Shown here piece after piece: positions 16,998-25,056 of a stretch of 64,000 nt of DNA. The position numbers and the translations under genes are program-made. The notes beneath the pieces are model-generated. The model was not told where the DNA came from. It ran no database searches and worked only from the letters and a program-made list of their open reading frames with translations. Each line of letters begins with the position of its first letter. Position 1 is the first letter of the stretch. The stretch is from Neopararhizobium haloflavum (GTDB lineage Bacteria; Pseudomonadota; Alphaproteobacteria; Rhizobiales; Rhizobiaceae), in contig NZ_NWUC01000001.1 in NCBI RefSeq assembly GCF_002750855.1, positions 774,666 to 838,665 of the forward strand, given 5' to 3'.

Positions 16998-17960
16998 TCA
17001 TGCCGCCTGCCGTTCGTTGTCGGTCATGTCGATGCCACGACCGAGATCGGAGTCAGGCAGAAAACCGAGCAGCCAATCGGCCGCCTTGCTGGCCTGGGAG
17101 GCGGCGCGGACGATGGCGCGATTGTCCTCACGCAGCACCTCCAGCCAGGAGCCGATATAGTCCGCATGCCGCACCGTGGGCGCGATACCGAGCGAAGCGC
17201 AGCAGAAGGCCGCGTTGATCTCGGCCACGAGTTCCTCGAATGCGTATTTCTTTGTGCCAAAACCGCCGGTCAGGTCGCGGCCGAGCCGGGAGGCATGACC
17301 GGTGGCGTGCCCCAGCTCGTGCAGGGCGGTGCGGTGCCAGTCGATCGGCTCGAAATAGGCCTGGGGCGGTGGAACCTGCACATAGTCGTGCGCCGGGACA
17401 TAGGAGGCGCGATCGCCGCCGATGCGGAAGTCGATGCCCGTCGCCTGGATCAGGGCCTCGACGCGCGGCTCGATCAGGCCGGGAGGAGGGGGCGGGACAA
17501 TGGCGGTGATGTCCTCCGGCAGACCGTCGCATTGCGCCGTGTTGAAGACGGTGAAGCGCTTGAGGAACGGGATCGCGGCGGCGTCCTCTCCGGTCTCGCC
17601 CGCGCGGCGTTTTTCGTCTTCTGGCGTGAAGCGGTCGGCATAGACGACGGTGGTGCCGCGTTCGCTTTTGCGGACACTGCCGCCCAGCGACAGCGCCTGG
17701 CGAAAGGTGAGCCAGTTCTGGCCGGGGAAACCATGCTGGATCACCGAGCCCCAAAGGATTAGCACATTGATCCCTGAATAGTGCCGTCCGGTCGCGGCAT
17801 TTTTTGGCATGGCGAGCGGTGCCTTGACCGAGGCCGATCCCCACGGCTGGACCCAAGGCGCGCAGCCGGCTTCCAGCTCGGCAATGATCTGGTCAGTGAT
17901 CTCGGTGTACAAGTTCGTCCGGCCGGAGCTGGCGCGCGCATTGTGATTTTTCCTGGACAT
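16998..17960 (-). CDS. ArdC-like antirestriction protein (ssDNA-binding domain plus zincin metallopeptidase)
   Basis: A 320-residue protein. The N-terminal half matches the ArdC/DUF1738 ssDNA-binding domain (YTEITDQIIAELEAGCAPWV, WLTFRQALSLGGSVRKSERG, TTVVYADRF). The C-terminal half is a zincin-like peptidase with HELGHATGH and a downstream Glu in ELVAEINAAF. ArdC proteins protect incoming plasmid DNA from restriction during conjugation. This is the gene next to the defence island. The ATG at 17960 has GGAG seven bases upstream within the repeated leader. Confidence 0.8.
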   Translation of the reverse strand: MSRKNHNARASSGRTNLYTEITDQIIAELEAGCAPWVQPWGSASVKAPLAMPKNAATGRHYSGINVLILWGSVIQHGFPGQNWLTFRQALSLGGSVRKSERGTTVVYADRFTPEDEKRRAGETGEDAAAIPFLKRFTVFNTAQCDGLPEDITAIVPPPPPGLIEPRVEALIQATGIDFRIGGDRASYVPAHDYVQVPPPQAYFEPIDWHRTALHELGHATGHASRLGRDLTGGFGTKKYAFEELVAEINAAFCCASLGIAPTVRHADYIGSWLEVLREDNRAIVRAASQASKAADWLLGFLPDSDLGRGIDMTDNERQAA

Positions 17961-18045
17961 CGCAGTTCTCCGCGACGGGCGCCGGAGACCTCTTCTCCAG
18001 TCCTCAACCCGTCACGGAAGTCCCGCCCGCACTCTCACTCTATGA
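17961..18045 (-). repeat. Repeated leader, copy 3 (upstream of the ArdC gene)
   Basis: Plus-strand order CGACGGGCGCCGGAGACCTC, TTCTCC, ACCCGTCACGGAAG, CGCCCGCACTCTCACTCTAT, the same as before the ParB gene. Probably a shared promoter and leader used by several transfer or maintenance genes of the element. Confidence 0.65.
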
Positions 18046-18155
18046 AAAACGTTGCGGGGATCTCCGCGCCGAATGGGTCTGATGAGTGCCTTCAGATGGC
18101 TTACTCAAAAAGAACGTCAAAAATCCGCATATACTTCTGAAAGAAAGAAAAGCCG

Positions 18156-18572
18156 ATGACTCGGCTGACAGATTCTGAAGCCCTGCCGAGAACCCGAAGC
18201 GAGGAAACGCTGATCCGACGATGTCGGTCGACGGCTGCCGGAATGGGTCGGGAATATCGTGCAACCGTCGCAGATACACTGGCTGCCGAATGCTTGGCCG
18301 TGACGATCGACGGGAAGCGGCTCTTCATCGACTATGAGGCGACCGCCACCGAATCGGGTTATGTCTCGGCGAGCGTCATGCTGGATTTCGGCGCGCATTC
18401 GACGGGCGGACCGGCGGGTCTGCCCGATGTGGTCTGCTTTGCGCCCCCATTTCAGTTATTCAGGCGACCAATTTCGTTCGCCAAAACAGACGCTGTCGAG
18501 CGCATACTCAAGGCTCTACAGCTCTCTAAAGGACTGCTGTGCGACTTATCGATCGTCTTGGACGTGCAATAA
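18156..18572 (+). CDS. Hypothetical protein (138 aa) convergent with CBASS
   Basis: The frame reads MTRLTDSEALPRTRSEETLI, MGREYRATVADTLAAECLAV and LFIDYEATATESGYVSASVM, ending SKGLLCDLSIVLDVQ. No signal peptide or domain I can name. It stands alone between the ArdC gene (divergent) and the end of the CBASS operon (convergent, 36 bases apart). It may be a cargo gene; support is only its open frame and coding-like composition. Confidence 0.45.
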   Translation: MTRLTDSEALPRTRSEETLIRRCRSTAAGMGREYRATVADTLAAECLAVTIDGKRLFIDYEATATESGYVSASVMLDFGAHSTGGPAGLPDVVCFAPPFQLFRRPISFAKTDAVERILKALQLSKGLLCDLSIVLDVQ

Positions 18573-18608
18573 GTCCGGCGGATCAGGCTGATAACAATAT
18601 GTGGTGGC

Positions 18609-20138
18609 TTATGAAAGTGTCTTCGGCAGAGGTAGAGTGAGGGCCGCAGTATAGGACCGTCCACGCACCCCGTCGAAATCGAACTCGTAAAGCCGGACCG
18701 GCCCGAGCGCCGTATGGCGCTGACCGAGAAAGAAGGTGAAGGCATTAGGCGCCGCGATGAAAAGATGAGCCCGCCCACCGCCGCCAGCCTTCGCGCTTCG
18801 CAGCTCATTGCTAGCCGAGTCTGCCAGCTCGAACGCATGTCGCCCACACATCACCGATTGGGCGCCGGGTCCGGTACTCGGTTTGAGGACCAAAAGCCGG
18901 CCGACCGTTGGGAGAGCCGCCTCGCAATGGCGGCGGACATCGGCTGATACGTCATGCGTCAGGCCTATCGCCACGGCCAGATCCGGCTCGCCCGGCTGCA
19001 GTTCGATCGTCTCGGAAACGAGCGACGGCCAGGTTGGATCGGAGATCGTGTCGTCAGCCGACCATATCATCTGTCCGGTGCCACGCTGCTCGAGTTCCAC
19101 CTGGCGGCCGGATTTAATGTTGATGACGGATCCCGCCGCGAAAGCGAGCGTCACATGCGCGTCGAGGGCGAGCAGGAGGCGCGGCTGATCTTTCGCCGCC
19201 GCGAGGAGAAATGCCTTGAGCTCAGGATAGAGCTTCGCCTCCCAATCCGCGTCGCTGCGGATATAGCGCTCGTCGAACGAAGGCACGAAGTCCAGGACGA
19301 CGTGACATCGTTCCTCGAGCCGATCGAAAGCATGTTCGAAGGATCTGACTCCATAGACCTTCGGCCCGCCTCGGGCCGATCCGAGGAGGTCCTCGCGGGC
19401 GCAGACGGCACGAAAACTGGAGCGGTCGAATTGAAGTCGCCCCTGCGCCATCCATTGGAAAATGACATCGTCGTAGGGGAAGGCGCTCTGATTCGCCGAA
19501 ATACGACGCAGGCCGACGAGGCCGAACAAGATGTCGAGCTGATCGCGCAGGGCATCCAGCGTATCGGTCGCTTCTCCGAATGCAAGTGTGCGCGCGAGAA
19601 TGCGGAGCTCCTCTTCGTCGATTCCGAGATGCTCCCGCCACGCCTTGCGCACGGAACCCGCCTTGCTGTTGTCTGTGACCGAGCCATAGAGGCGCTCGAG
19701 CCGCATAGCGCCGGAACGCATACCCACCATTTGGCGTAACGGGTCAGCACGATCGAGACGCCAGTTGGTTACCAGCTTGAAGCGTACACCACTGCCGGCT
19801 GGAGCGTAGGCGAGCTGGGCCTCACGCGCCCGCTGCAGCAGGGAGCGAGCGTTGGCGTTGATGAATTCCGGATCTATAAGGTGCGAATAGCCGTAATTGT
19901 CGGGCGTCACATGCCACTTGCACTGCATGTGCTCGCGCAGCAACGGATCGCCATACTGGTCTGAAGCACCTCGCATGGGGTCGTATTCGACCCAGATGTC
20001 ATCAAAGCTTTTCGGCCCGCATTCGAATCCGACCCGCACGACCGGGCTTTCCGGGTCCAGAAGGCGAGCGGCGTGCCACCAAAAGAGGCGCGCCTGGAAC
20101 GTATCGCCGTCGCGCCGGACAGTCACAGCCTGCGTCAT
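18609..20138 (-). CDS. cap4: CBASS effector Cap4-like: nuclease domain plus SAVED sensor
   Basis: A 509-residue protein. The N-terminal third has a PD-(D/E)XK-like nuclease pattern: Asp in KSFDDIWVEYDP and the Q-x-K signature in REHMQCKWHV, as in the Cap4 (DUF4297) endonucleases. The C-terminal third resembles a SAVED domain: GRLLVLKPSTGPGAQSVMCG, AHLFIAAPNAFTFFLGQRHT, and GPVRLYEFDFDGVRGRSYTA. In known Cap4 proteins, cyclic oligonucleotide binding to SAVED releases unspecific DNA cleavage and kills the infected cell. It is last in the four-gene minus-strand operon, nine bases after the ATPase gene, with GGTGG before the ATG at 20138. Confidence 0.8.
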   Translation of the reverse strand: MTQAVTVRRDGDTFQARLFWWHAARLLDPESPVVRVGFECGPKSFDDIWVEYDPMRGASDQYGDPLLREHMQCKWHVTPDNYGYSHLIDPEFINANARSLLQRAREAQLAYAPAGSGVRFKLVTNWRLDRADPLRQMVGMRSGAMRLERLYGSVTDNSKAGSVRKAWREHLGIDEEELRILARTLAFGEATDTLDALRDQLDILFGLVGLRRISANQSAFPYDDVIFQWMAQGRLQFDRSSFRAVCAREDLLGSARGGPKVYGVRSFEHAFDRLEERCHVVLDFVPSFDERYIRSDADWEAKLYPELKAFLLAAAKDQPRLLLALDAHVTLAFAAGSVINIKSGRQVELEQRGTGQMIWSADDTISDPTWPSLVSETIELQPGEPDLAVAIGLTHDVSADVRRHCEAALPTVGRLLVLKPSTGPGAQSVMCGRHAFELADSASNELRSAKAGGGGRAHLFIAAPNAFTFFLGQRHTALGPVRLYEFDFDGVRGRSYTAALTLPLPKTLS

Positions 20139-20147
20139 CGTTCCACC

Positions 20148-21095
20148 TCACGCCGTGATTGCGCCATCCCGGAAGGGCGGCGTCGGAACCATAGCCCTGG
20201 CGATATCGACAGCGCGGGCGCCATCGATGGGCTTTGACGGATAGGCATCGAGCACGATCGCGGGAAGCAGCCTCTGTGTGAGGTCCGAAAACGTGAAGCC
20301 GTAATCGCGGTGCCCGCGCTGCGGCCCAGTTGCCGCGACCACCGCCTCGATATGCTGGCGACTGACGCCGATCGGCTCCAGCCTGCTTGCAAGAACGAAG
20401 CGACGCTGCTCGTCGGCGGGACGCTCAAAGCTCAACACGTCAGCAGCGCGGCGGCGCACTGCCGGGTCGAGCGCGCTGATGCGGTTTGTGCACATCAATA
20501 ATGCTGCTGGCAGCTTCGCATTTGCAAGACGGTCGATGCCGCGAATGAACGCGTTTACCCCTGCCTTGTCCTCATGATGCATTTGCGTTGCCTCGCGAGA
20601 CTCGGCTAGCGCATCGGCCTCGTCAACAAGCAGGATGATCGCACCACGCGCTTTGCCGGAGGCGGATTTGAGTTTGGTTGCCTCCGCCACGGTGTAGTCA
20701 AAGGCAGCCGAAATGAGCTGCGTCATTTCACCGACCCGGCCCTGGCCACGGGTCGAAAGGCTGAGAGGCAAAAGTGTGATGTCTATCTGCTCCTGCCGGG
20801 CGACGGCGTCGCCAATGGTTTCGGCCAGTTCGGTCTTGCCGGAGCCGACGTCACCGGCAAGCACAACCAGCGGCGGCCGCCGCAGCACCGTGTCGAGAAG
20901 CAGGTTGGCGTCGGGATGATGCTGCCGCGCCCAGACAGCGAGGCCGGCCGGGTTGACGAGAAGAGCCAGTATCTTCGCCAGGCGGCTTTTCTGATCGTCG
21001 AGACCGACCAGGCGCGCAAGCCGCGTCTGCGGGTCGAAGTCTGGGTAGGTGATGCGTCGCTCGAAGAGCTCGTCGAGAGTGGGTTTGGTGCTCAT
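20148..21095 (-). CDS. cap6: TRIP13/Pch2-like AAA+ ATPase Cap6 (CBASS)
   Basis: A 315-residue AAA+ protein with Walker A in VVLAGDVGSGKTELAETIGD, Walker B in IILLVDEADALAESREA and sensor 1 in ALLMCTNRISALDPAVRRRA. In type III CBASS, Cap6 removes HORMA from the CD-NTase and so switches the system off. It overlaps the HORMA gene by one base (TGATG) and has GAGGAG before its start. The adjoining HORMA gene makes this assignment stronger than ATPase similarity alone. Confidence 0.85.
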   Translation of the reverse strand: MSTKPTLDELFERRITYPDFDPQTRLARLVGLDDQKSRLAKILALLVNPAGLAVWARQHHPDANLLLDTVLRRPPLVVLAGDVGSGKTELAETIGDAVARQEQIDITLLPLSLSTRGQGRVGEMTQLISAAFDYTVAEATKLKSASGKARGAIILLVDEADALAESREATQMHHEDKAGVNAFIRGIDRLANAKLPAALLMCTNRISALDPAVRRRAADVLSFERPADEQRRFVLASRLEPIGVSRQHIEAVVAATGPQRGHRDYGFTFSDLTQRLLPAIVLDAYPSKPIDGARAVDIARAMVPTPPFRDGAITA

Positions 21096-21610
21096 CAGAA
21101 ACTCCTCACAGTGGCGCGGTCGAGGGCCATTCCCCCGGACGAATAGGTCCGATCACTGGCGAGATAGCCGGTGATACCCGGCTCTGGAGCTCCGCCGCGG
21201 GAAAAAGGAAGCCTTCCTGCGAAGCCGGCATGCTCGGCCCCGGTCAGTTGGAACCAGGCAGACGTGTAGGTCATGTAGCTGTAGAACGAAGCGCCGGTAA
21301 TGTTGGCGCCCGGTCGCACACGACCAGGATCGTCGTCATTGGCCGCTGCGCCGGCGAGATCTCGAGCGGTGTAACGCAACGTCGGCTCGATCCAATTGCC
21401 GTTTCGCTTGAAGCCGTAGGCGACGGTCTGTAGATAGCCAGCTTTCAGCATTTCTGTGGCCTCGGCTTCAAATTCCGCAATCTCGGTGTCAGAGGGACTG
21501 CCGTAAAAGCGCTGCATGCGCTTGAGGTCGGTGGCGACTTTAGCTGCCATCTGACGTGCATGGGTGATGGTGAAGGTCCCACTCTCCGTGTAGCTGTAGC
21601 TGGTGGACAT
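21095..21610 (-). CDS. cap7: Bacterial HORMA-domain protein Cap7 (CBASS)
   Basis: A 171-residue protein whose N-terminus, SYSYTESGTFTITHARQMAA followed by KVATDLKRMQRFYGSPSD, is the characteristic start of bacterial HORMA1-type proteins. Later SFYSYMTYTSAWFQLTGAEH also fits. Cap7 binds closure-motif peptides, believed to come from phage proteins, and then activates the CD-NTase. It follows the CD-NTase gene by eight bases and is coupled to the ATPase gene. Only one HORMA gene is present; some type III systems have two. Confidence 0.85.
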   Translation of the reverse strand: MSTSYSYTESGTFTITHARQMAAKVATDLKRMQRFYGSPSDTEIAEFEAEATEMLKAGYLQTVAYGFKRNGNWIEPTLRYTARDLAGAAANDDDPGRVRPGANITGASFYSYMTYTSAWFQLTGAEHAGFAGRLPFSRGGAPEPGITGYLASDRTYSSGGMALDRATVRSF

Positions 21611-21618
21611 GGGTCACC

Positions 21619-22584
21619 TCATACTTGGAAGGAGGAACCGAAGACCTTCTGCCAGTAGGCGACGGTCAACTGTTTGTTGGGAGCGGCCAGCGCCGCGTCG
21701 ATGGCATCGCCCGCGTCGAGGGCTGCCTCGACGATCGCATCGGCATTTGACGCGGTGTAGAGCCGCGCCACATTGTTGACGGCGTTCACCGGATCGATGA
21801 TCTGCACCGTGTCTGTGAATGTGCCTACCGACGACAAGGGGTAGTAGTCGCCGAACACGATGCGCTGTCGAAAGTCGGTCCGGGCGATGTAGGTGAAGAA
21901 GTACTGGAGAGCTTCCGGATAGTCGGAAAATTCGAGACCATCGTCGCAGAGCTTGGCGAGGATCATTTCGATCATGAAGGACTTGAAGCGGAAGCCGTCG
22001 CGTTCTTGCTTCATGCGACGCGCCCAGAATTTGGCGAGCCGGACGACCTGGGCAAAGTGTTTTTCCTGTGCGCGCTTGCGCTTGGCTGCGAAGTCGAGAT
22101 GAAGGGGAATGCTCGTTTTCAGGAACGAACCGTCATCCTGGCTGACGAGGTTCCCGTACCACTGCACATCACCCTCATAGAGAATTGGCACCACATCGAC
22201 GTCGAGTCCGCTCCCCCTGAATGAGACCGTCACGGAATAGGTCTGTGGCTGGACCTGGTCCGGGCTGAAATTCGGGAAAGCCTTGCGAAGCCGCTCCGCG
22301 AGATAGTCGAGCAGCGTTTTAATATCCTTCGGCGCATCGGCGCCGCTGATGTAGCATGCCACATCGATATCGTTGAGCGAACGTAGCGCAGTGCCTTTCG
22401 CCAAGCTGCCCGACAGCATCATCTTTCTCAGCGTGAAATCCGGGTGTTCGTCGAGGTAGCCTTCCAGCTTCTCGCGCAGGCGCCTCGCCTGGGCTCGGTA
22501 TTCATCAGCTTTGTCCTTCGGCAGGTTCACCCTTTCCTGCGCGAAGGTGACGATGTCGTTATGTCCGACGTGCTGCCGTCCCAT
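21619..22584 (-). CDS. CBASS cyclic oligonucleotide synthase (CD-NTase)
   Basis: A 321-residue nucleotidyltransferase. The active site is GSLAKGT at residues 59-65 with NDIDV giving Asp72 and Asp74, and the third metal ligand in LDVDVVP at about 128-130. These are all the residues needed for catalysis. With HORMA and TRIP13 genes alongside, it belongs to type III CBASS, clade C or D by context; the product cannot be read from sequence. I place the start at 22584, with AGGAG eight bases upstream, because the longer frame from 22662 begins inside the -35 box of a good promoter. Confidence 0.85.
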   Translation of the reverse strand: MGRQHVGHNDIVTFAQERVNLPKDKADEYRAQARRLREKLEGYLDEHPDFTLRKMMLSGSLAKGTALRSLNDIDVACYISGADAPKDIKTLLDYLAERLRKAFPNFSPDQVQPQTYSVTVSFRGSGLDVDVVPILYEGDVQWYGNLVSQDDGSFLKTSIPLHLDFAAKRKRAQEKHFAQVVRLAKFWARRMKQERDGFRFKSFMIEMILAKLCDDGLEFSDYPEALQYFFTYIARTDFRQRIVFGDYYPLSSVGTFTDTVQIIDPVNAVNNVARLYTASNADAIVEAALDAGDAIDAALAAPNKQLTVAYWQKVFGSSFQV

Positions 22585-22633
22585 TGTCCTGCTCCTGGTG
22601 GTCGACCCAGAGAGCGCCGACTCGTGTTGTAGA

Positions 22634-22662
22634 GATATAATAGCTAAAATTTGGCTATTCAA
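22634..22662 (-). promoter_or_regulatory. CBASS operon promoter with overlapping palindrome
   Basis: On the minus strand TTGAAT, 17 bases, TATATC. The spacer and flanks contain a near-perfect palindrome, ATAGCTAAAATTTGGCTAT on the plus strand (22640-22658). Transcription would start near 22627, upstream of the chosen CD-NTase start. The palindrome lies where a repressor would block the polymerase. Confidence 0.65.
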
Positions 22663-22687
22663 GGGGTAATGAAATGGCTAATCGGCA

Positions 22688-22716
22688 TTGACAGATTCAA
22701 GGGGATTCTCTATATG
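22688..22716 (+). promoter_or_regulatory. Promoter of the RHH-GNAT-XRE-ImmA gene set
   Basis: TTGACA, 17 bases, TATATG, ending 24 bases before the ATG at 22740. It is divergent from, and within 30 bases of, the CBASS promoter, so a regulator bound in this gap could act on both. Confidence 0.65.
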
Positions 22717-22739
22717 CGATCTCAACGACGGAGGATGAG

Positions 22740-22952
22740 ATGATGGCTAAGCGAACCATGACGCTAAACCTCACCGACGCCGAGATGCGGGTTCTGGACG
22801 ACTTGTCGCTCCGGAAGGACATCACCAAGACCGCCGTGCTCCGGCAGGCCCTGCGCCTTTATCAGACGATCGAGGCGCGTGTCGAAAAGGGCGAAAAGCT
22901 CCTGTTCGAAAATGAGGCCACAAAGGAAAAGGCGGAGCTGATGCTCCTATGA
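22740..22952 (+). CDS. Ribbon-helix-helix protein, probable antitoxin
   Basis: 70 residues: MMAKRTMTLNLTDAEMRVLD, DLSLRKDITKTAVLRQALRL, YQTIEARVEKGEKLLFENEA. The first part is a CopG/MetJ-type ribbon-helix-helix; the tail is a charged helix that could hold a partner. GGAGG precedes the ATG at 22740 by five bases. It overlaps the GNAT gene by four bases, so the two are a pair. RHH plus GNAT pairs are a known toxin-antitoxin layout, but this GNAT could instead have another role. Confidence 0.7.
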   Translation: MMAKRTMTLNLTDAEMRVLDDLSLRKDITKTAVLRQALRLYQTIEARVEKGEKLLFENEATKEKAELMLL

Positions 22953-23563
22953 CGGCCGACGTTTCGACGATCTACCTTCTCGATGTCGCGACCGGAAATA
23001 GCGTCGAGGCCGAATTGCGCGATGCGATCGAGCAGGCGCAGATCGATGATTGGCAAACGAAATGGCAGCCTGCCCTGCTTGGCATATTGCAGGACCTCGC
23101 GCGCAATGGCGTACCTATGTCGCAGTGGCCGCAAAGTTGGCACTGGAACTGGGCACAGAAGACAGCGCGCGTACAGGGCCTGCTGGCGTTTAGGGGCTTC
23201 AGCGTCGTCGCACAGGGTGAGACGCAGGGGCTCGTCCAGGTCGACCTCACGAAAGCGGGCCGAGAGCCTAATCAGGTCCGGAAGCCGCTTGTCTATATCG
23301 ACTATCTCGAGGTCGCTCCATGGAATCGGCCGGAGTTCGGCGCGGCGCCTCGATTGCGTGGTGTCGGAACGGCGCTGCTTACCGCAGCCGTCGCCTTGAG
23401 TGATGACGAGGGCTTCAAGGGTCGCCTCGGGCTCCATTCGCTGCCACAGGCCGATGACTTCTACCGAAAGATCGGAATGACCGACCTAGGACCGGATTCT
23501 GCATATCAGAACCTCAGATATTTCGAGATGACTGCCGAGCAGGCTCGCGCGTTTCTCGAATAG
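22949..23563 (+). CDS. GNAT-family N-acetyltransferase
   Basis: A 204-residue protein with the acetyl-CoA loop in PRLRGVGTALLTAAVALSDD (R-G-V-G-T), preceded by the beta strand PLVYIDYLEVAPWNRPEF and followed by FKGRLGLHSLPQADDFYRKI and the usual final strand with GMTDLG. The substrate is unknown. It may be the toxin partner of the RHH gene (tRNA-acetylating toxins are GNATs). At 204 residues with a 60-residue N-terminal extension it is longer than typical TacT-type toxins, so this is uncertain. Confidence 0.7.
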   Translation: MTADVSTIYLLDVATGNSVEAELRDAIEQAQIDDWQTKWQPALLGILQDLARNGVPMSQWPQSWHWNWAQKTARVQGLLAFRGFSVVAQGETQGLVQVDLTKAGREPNQVRKPLVYIDYLEVAPWNRPEFGAAPRLRGVGTALLTAAVALSDDEGFKGRLGLHSLPQADDFYRKIGMTDLGPDSAYQNLRYFEMTAEQARAFLE

Positions 23564-23573
23564 GAGCCAAACA

Positions 23574-24074
23574 ATGAAACTCGGACGGAGCAAGGAATGG
23601 TGGATGGCTCGGGCGCGCCGCGAAGGTGACGCCGTTATCGGCGCTGGTCTTCTCGCGCTTGATCCGAAGCCAGATGAACGGCCTGCCCCATCGCATTCAG
23701 CGGCCGGCGAGGACACGCGGATCGCCTTCGGCAAATTTGTGAAACTCATGCGCCGCAGACGGGGTTTCTCAATGGAGGAGCTCGCGCAAACCGCGGATCT
23801 GGACGCTAGCGAACTGTTGGTGATCGAGGATGATGTCCATTACGTTCCCGAGCCGCGGACAGTGTTCAAGCTTGCGCAGACTTTCGAGGTGTCACAACGA
23901 CGTCTCATGCAGCTTGCGGGTTTGGTCGTGGCGAACGATGCTGACTTTCGACAGGAAGCGGTTCGATTCGCTGCGCGCTCCGAGGCTGTCCATAAGCTGA
24001 CGCCCGAGGAGAATTCTGCACTTGAAGCGTTTGTTGCCATCCTGAGCGAACAGGAGCCCAAGCGAGTGAAGTGA
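23574..24074 (+). CDS. XRE-family regulator paired with ImmA/IrrE protease
   Basis: A 166-residue protein. Residues about 55-125 form a Cro/CI HTH (FVKLMRRRRGFSMEELAQTA, DLDASELLVIEDDVHYVPEP, FKLAQTFEVSQRRLMQLAGL). It is flanked by a polar N-terminal arm and a C-terminal helical tail. AGGAG precedes the ATG. It ends inside the start codon of the metallopeptidase gene (GTGA). In such pairs the protease cleaves the repressor after a stress signal. The protein may therefore repress its own set and perhaps the divergent CBASS operon. Confidence 0.75.
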   Translation: MKLGRSKEWWMARARREGDAVIGAGLLALDPKPDERPAPSHSAAGEDTRIAFGKFVKLMRRRRGFSMEELAQTADLDASELLVIEDDVHYVPEPRTVFKLAQTFEVSQRRLMQLAGLVVANDADFRQEAVRFAARSEAVHKLTPEENSALEAFVAILSEQEPKRVK

Positions 24075-25009
24075 AGAACGTCAACCTCGGACATCGCACG
24101 ATCGTCGATATCGACGGCCAGGTTGCTAAGGTCCTGAAGGGTCTCGGCAATCTGGAGCCGCCGCTTGATCTGCGCGTGGTCCGTGAACTCCTCAAGCTCG
24201 ACCGAGGCTACTACAGCACGACTGACGACCGCCTGTTGCGAGAGACGTTCTCGCGGATGAAGGTTGCGGGCAAGCAGGTTCTGCTGCGACCAACACTTCT
24301 CCGAGATGCCGTTCGATCACTCAGCCTTAAGGCCCTTTACCTGCCGGATCAGAAGCGGATTTTGCTCGATAAGAACCTGCCTCCGATCAAACATCGTTGG
24401 AACGAAGCGCACGAGATCGGGCACGATCTGATCCCTTGGCACGCTGATATGATGCTCGGCGACACTGAGCATACGTTGACGCCAGTATGCCACGAGTTGA
24501 TCGAAGCGGAGGCCAACTACGCTGCCGGACGTATCCTGTTCCTCGGCGATCGCTTTGCCGCCGAGGCAACGTCATCCTCGCCGAATTTCGATCTTGTCCG
24601 GGGCCTGAGTAAGAGGTTCGGCAACACCATGACGTCAACGCTTTGGCGCTTCGTTGAGCAGGCGCATGCCGGCCGGCCTATGGTGGCTCTGGTCACCGGT
24701 CATCCGCATCCAACGCGCAGAAAGCCTGGCTTCGATCCCTCCAATCCCTGTCGTTACTGTGTGGAATCCCCACCATTCCGTGAGCGGTTCGGGATGACCC
24801 GAGAGGTCGATCTGTTCTCGGCCATTGCCGGCTATTGCGGGGCTCAGGGTGGAGGTGTGTTGGGTCAATGCGAGTTGGTTCTGTCAGATCTGAACGGCGA
24901 CCCACACCTGTTCGACTTCGAGACTTTCTTTAACAGCCACGAGGCCTTGACGCTGGGCGTGTGGCTGAAGCCGCACGTAAGAACGGCACCTGTCTCGATT
25001 TTCCGGTGA
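24071..25009 (+). CDS. ImmA/IrrE-family metallo-endopeptidase
   Basis: A 312-residue protein with the zinc-binding HEIGHD (in RWNEAHEIGHDLIPWHADMM) and the downstream Glu in ELIEAEANYAAGRILFLGDR, the complete ImmA/IrrE active site. The C-terminal part has CRYC in NPCRYCVESPPF, which may bind a metal or be structural. These peptidases cleave a partner XRE repressor, and DNA-damage-responsive versions (CapP) control some CBASS operons. The start is GTG, overlapping the XRE stop. Confidence 0.8.
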   Translation: MKNVNLGHRTIVDIDGQVAKVLKGLGNLEPPLDLRVVRELLKLDRGYYSTTDDRLLRETFSRMKVAGKQVLLRPTLLRDAVRSLSLKALYLPDQKRILLDKNLPPIKHRWNEAHEIGHDLIPWHADMMLGDTEHTLTPVCHELIEAEANYAAGRILFLGDRFAAEATSSSPNFDLVRGLSKRFGNTMTSTLWRFVEQAHAGRPMVALVTGHPHPTRRKPGFDPSNPCRYCVESPPFRERFGMTREVDLFSAIAGYCGAQGGGVLGQCELVLSDLNGDPHLFDFETFFNSHEALTLGVWLKPHVRTAPVSIFR

Positions 25010-25056
25010 CGAAACGATATCGCTCTCTTTCGATTCATTGTTGAGCAGGAGTGGCC

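Noticed and set aside
22585-22662. N-terminal extension of the CD-NTase to an ATG at 22662
   Set aside because: The extension begins inside the -35 box of the operon promoter and lacks family similarity; AGGAG precedes the ATG at 22584.
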